A DNA stretch of 64,000 bases from Saprospiraceae bacterium (lineage in GTDB: Bacteria; Bacteroidota; Bacteroidia; Chitinophagales; Saprospiraceae), in assembly GCA_020846655.1 (NCBI GenBank), contig JADLDL010000375.1, positions 1-64,000 of the forward strand, written 5' to 3'. Position numbers and translations under genes: made by a program. The notes beneath the pieces are model-generated. The model worked only from the letters and a program-made list of their open reading frames with translations. It was not told the origin of the DNA and ran no database searches. Of the stretch, positions 61,707 to 64,000 are shown one piece after another. The stretch's first letter is position 1, and each line of letters opens with the position of its first letter.

Positions 61707-64000
61707 TTAGTGGCTGACAACCAATTTGCGCGCACCAACTTCGTGTCCGGTGCGGAAACGAACCAGGTAAACGCCATCAGGCAGCAGGCTGCAATCCAGG
61801 CGAATCACTACCTGTTGGTCGCTGAGTTGGCGCAGTACTTCGCGGCCCATAGCATCCAACACGCTGATTTCCAGTGTCGAAGCAGGCAGGTTGGACAATA
61901 CGACCTGCGTCAGGCCAGTCGTCGGATTTGGGCGGATCGAAACGCCACGCAACCAGATGGGTTCGACAGCCGAAGTGGTATTGCCGACCACGATGCCTTC
62001 GATAGCAACTAAGCAGCCGTTGGCATCTTTGACGTTGACAACATACGTGCCTTCCGTAAGGCCGGTCAGGTCTTCGGTCGTTCCGACCACCTGGTTTTCC
62101 CGGGTCCAAACATAGGAGTAGGGCTGAGATCCACCACCAACGGTGATGTCGATAGCACCATTGCCTTGGTTGTTTACGTCGTTGGTAACACCCGAGACCG
62201 CCACCAGAATGGGTTCGGTGATGATTACGCTAAAGGTGCAGGAGCCAATGTTGCCGCTGGCATCTTTGTAGGTGTAGGTTTGAGCGGTAGTGCCTACCGG
62301 GAAAACAGAGCCGCTGGGCAAACCTTCGGTTTGATTCCAGTTGCCACTGTTGCTCAGGCAGTTATCAACCGCTACCGGTGCGCCGTAGTTGATGGTATTT
62401 TCGTACCAGCAGCTAACAATATTCGCCGGACAACTTACCGTAGGAGCAATATCATCCACCACCGTTACAGTAATCGTGGAGGAGGAAACGTTGCCCGCAT
62501 CATCGGTAGCCCAAATGGTTACCTCATGGCTACCCACTTGTGAGCAGTCGAAGGAGTTGGGCGAAATCGTGGAATTGCTGACGGAACAGTTATCCGAAAC
62601 AACAGCGCCCAAGGACTGAAGGGTTGCGGTTGCATTGCCGCTGGCGCTCAGGCTGAGGCTGGTGTTTTGTGCGGCGATAACGGGGGCTTCCTGGTCCGTA
62701 GCGGCCAGCGTGAACGAATTGTTGATGGCGCAGCCATTCGCATCGGTCAGTGTAACCGTATAGCTTCCTGGCGACAGGCCGGAAACGGAGCCTGTGTTGA
62801 GGCCATTGCTCCAAACAAAGGCATAGGGTTCAGTACCGCCGGTCGCTGTCACATCAATGACGCCGGAGGGATCGTTGGCGCATACCGGGTTTACCGTCAC
62901 CGAGGAGGCATCCAGTGCTTCCGGTTCGGTTACGGCGCCTTCAGCATTCAGTTGGCAGCCGTTGGCATCGGTGATCGTCGCGGTGTATGCGCCCGGGCTG
63001 AGGTTGCTGATGCTGGCTGTTGTTTCGCCATTGCTCCATAGGTAGGTGAACGGTTCTGTGCCGCCGGTGATCGCCAACGAAACACTGCCATTGGCTTGGC
63101 CAAAGCAGGCAATATTGGTGATGGATGTACCAGCCGTGATGATACAGTTGTAGGAATTTACAACCACTGTTTCAACATCCATACAGCCATTCGCGTCCGT
63201 CACGGTAACCGTATAAGCGTTTGGTGTCAAACCAGTTATGCTGGCTGTCGTTTCACCATTGCTCCACAAGTAGGTATAATTGGCAACGCCGCCATTCGGG
63301 CTGGCAGATGCCGTACCGTCGTTGGCGCCGGCAGCCGTTTCGGCACTTACGGTCGTCATGGTGCTCAGCAAGGACGGTTCGCTGATGGAAATGTTCAGAA
63401 TAACGGCGCAATTGGTTACGTCTTTTACCTCGACGGTATACGTGCCAGGAGCCAGATTTTCAACACTGGGCGTGCTGCCACCGTTGCTCCAGGTGTACGT
63501 CAAGGGGTCATTGCCGCCGGCTTGCGCTACAATCGCTGTGCCGTTTGCCACACCAAAACAAGTCACGTTGGTACCGGAAATACCGCCGGTCAACGCGCAG
63601 TCAAACGCATTCACCGTAACATTTTGTGTAACGGAGCACCCATTGGCATCCGTGACGACAACCATGTAGGTGCCTGGCGCCAATCCGGAAATAGTTTGGG
63701 TGGTTTCGTTGTTGTCCCACAAATAGGTGTAGCCGCTGGTGCCGCCAGCTGGGCTTGCTGTTGCGGTGCCATCATTTACTCCGGCAGCCGTTTGCGAGGT
63801 AGCGCTGGCATTGGCAGCCAAAATTGCAGGTTCGCTGATGGTAACGGCTGTTGCTGCACTGCAATTTTCGCCATCGGTAACCGTCACACCATAGGTGCCG
63901 GCAGCCAGGTTGGAAATGCTTTGTGTAGTTTCGCCATTGCTCCAAACAAATGCATAGGTAGCATTGCCACCTGCTGGCGTGACAGCGGCTGTGCCGTTAG
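61707..64000 (-). CDS. T9SS cargo with SprB and HYR repeats, N-terminal part beyond the window
   Basis: The open frame continues past 64000, so the signal peptide is outside. At least seven SprB-type repeats of about 80 residues are visible, with cores such as SNGETTASITGLTPNAYTVT and SNGLNTGSVSGLSPGSYTVT, each ending in DANGC. Two HYR-like modules (DDAGNVSSSTITVTVVDD, then TAPTVSCPAN-like) interrupt them. The last ~75 residues are a type A T9SS sorting domain (VSIRPNPTTGLTQVVLSNLP, then SLLPDGVYLVRFRTG). SprB is a surface adhesin of gliding bacteria, so an adhesin or matrix role is inferred. Strongly repetitive DNA may allow repeat-number change. Confidence 0.92.
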   Translation of the reverse strand, partial: NGTAAVTPAGGNATYAFVWSNGETTQSISNLAAGTYGVTVTDGENCSAATAVTISEPAILAANASATSQTAAGVNDGTATASPAGGTSGYTYLWDNNETTQTISGLAPGTYMVVVTDANGCSVTQNVTVNAFDCALTGGISGTNVTCFGVANGTAIVAQAGGNDPLTYTWSNGGSTPSVENLAPGTYTVEVKDVTNCAVILNISISEPSLLSTMTTVSAETAAGANDGTASASPNGGVANYTYLWSNGETTASITGLTPNAYTVTVTDANGCMDVETVVVNSYNCIITAGTSITNIACFGQANGSVSLAITGGTEPFTYLWSNGETTASISNLSPGAYTATITDANGCQLNAEGAVTEPEALDASSVTVNPVCANDPSGVIDVTATGGTEPYAFVWSNGLNTGSVSGLSPGSYTVTLTDANGCAINNSFTLAATDQEAPVIAAQNTSLSLSASGNATATLQSLGAVVSDNCSVSNSTISPNSFDCSQVGSHEVTIWATDDAGNVSSSTITVTVVDDIAPTVSCPANIVSCWYENTINYGAPVAVDNCLSNSGNWNQTEGLPSGSVFPVGTTAQTYTYKDASGNIGSCTFSVIITEPILVAVSGVTNDVNNQGNGAIDITVGGGSQPYSYVWTRENQVVGTTEDLTGLTEGTYVVNVKDANGCLVAIEGIVVGNTTSAVEPIWLRGVSIRPNPTTGLTQVVLSNLPASTLEISVLDAMGREVLRQLSDQQVVIRLDCSLLPDGVYLVRFRTGHEVGARKLVVSH

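Noticed and set aside
1-64000. CRISPR arrays, prophage, insertion sequences, rRNA or tRNA genes
   Set aside because: No regular short direct repeats with spacers, transposase or integrase motifs, or tRNA/rRNA-like sequence were seen; the only direct repeats are coding SprB modules.

Overview
The window reads as a chromosomal segment of a Bacteroidota bacterium, most likely of the Saprospiria (Lewinella/Haliscomenobacter-like). The evidence is type IX secretion (T9SS) cargo proteins, a PorP/SprF-family outer-membrane protein, SprB-type repeats, CarboxypepD-regulatory plus TonB-dependent or beta-barrel receptors, DUF1599 next to a BT_3928-type protein, and repeated Bacteroidota-type promoter elements (TAnnTTTG) 10-80 bases before start codons on both strands. 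The family-level placement is inference. There is no rRNA, recognisable tRNA, CRISPR array, phage or insertion sequence. Both edges cut through genes: a glycoside-hydrolase-like gene on the left and an SprB-repeat T9SS cargo on the right.

Layout. 1-4.9 kb: partial alpha-amylase-superfamily-like gene, an HNH/AP2 DNA-binding protein, divergent miaE and a TrmH-family methyltransferase, and aspartokinase. 5-12 kb: outer-membrane receptor, mtgA, a TMTC-like membrane/TPR protein and a degenerate amidohydrolase. 12-20 kb: cystathionine beta-synthase, plsC, a DUF983 protein, a CcoI-like P-type ATPase and a lamin-tail exported protein. 20-28.7 kb: SH3-type lipoprotein, two unrelated phosphoglucose isomerases in tandem, a polytopic membrane protein, thiolase, a rhodanese-fold protein lacking its catalytic Cys, and an overlapping pair made of a steroid-5-alpha-reductase-like protein and a 3-beta-HSD-like SDR. 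28.8-34.3 kb: a three-gene surface module (membrane-anchored exported protein, type B T9SS cargo, PorP/SprF fused to a coiled coil and an extra C-terminal domain). 34.4-45 kb: TonB receptor, small envelope proteins, VOC protein, DUF1599/BT_3928 pair, LytTR/LytS two-component system, folE and a GT-C-like membrane protein. 45-64 kb: a palindromic repeat, a 1029-residue exported coiled-coil protein, P-loop kinase, HtrA protease, dapF, a beta-barrel protein, a nicotinate-phosphoribosyltransferase-like protein without its catalytic part, photolyase, AIM24 protein, yajC, an M16 peptidase pair, a YkuK-like protein, a DUF4442 protein and the SprB-repeat cargo.

Most genes are housekeeping or envelope functions in short transcription units, many ending in strong hairpin terminators between convergent genes. 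Lysine/cell-wall supply (lysC, dapF, mtgA), sulfur amino acid metabolism (CBS), sugar phosphate interconversion (two PGIs) and folate/pterin synthesis (folE) are represented by dispersed single genes. The best candidates for something undescribed are the 28.8-34.3 kb surface module with its intragenic perfect hairpin, the giant coiled-coil protein, and the NAPRTase-like protein. All coordinates and residue motifs were read by eye; no searches were run.
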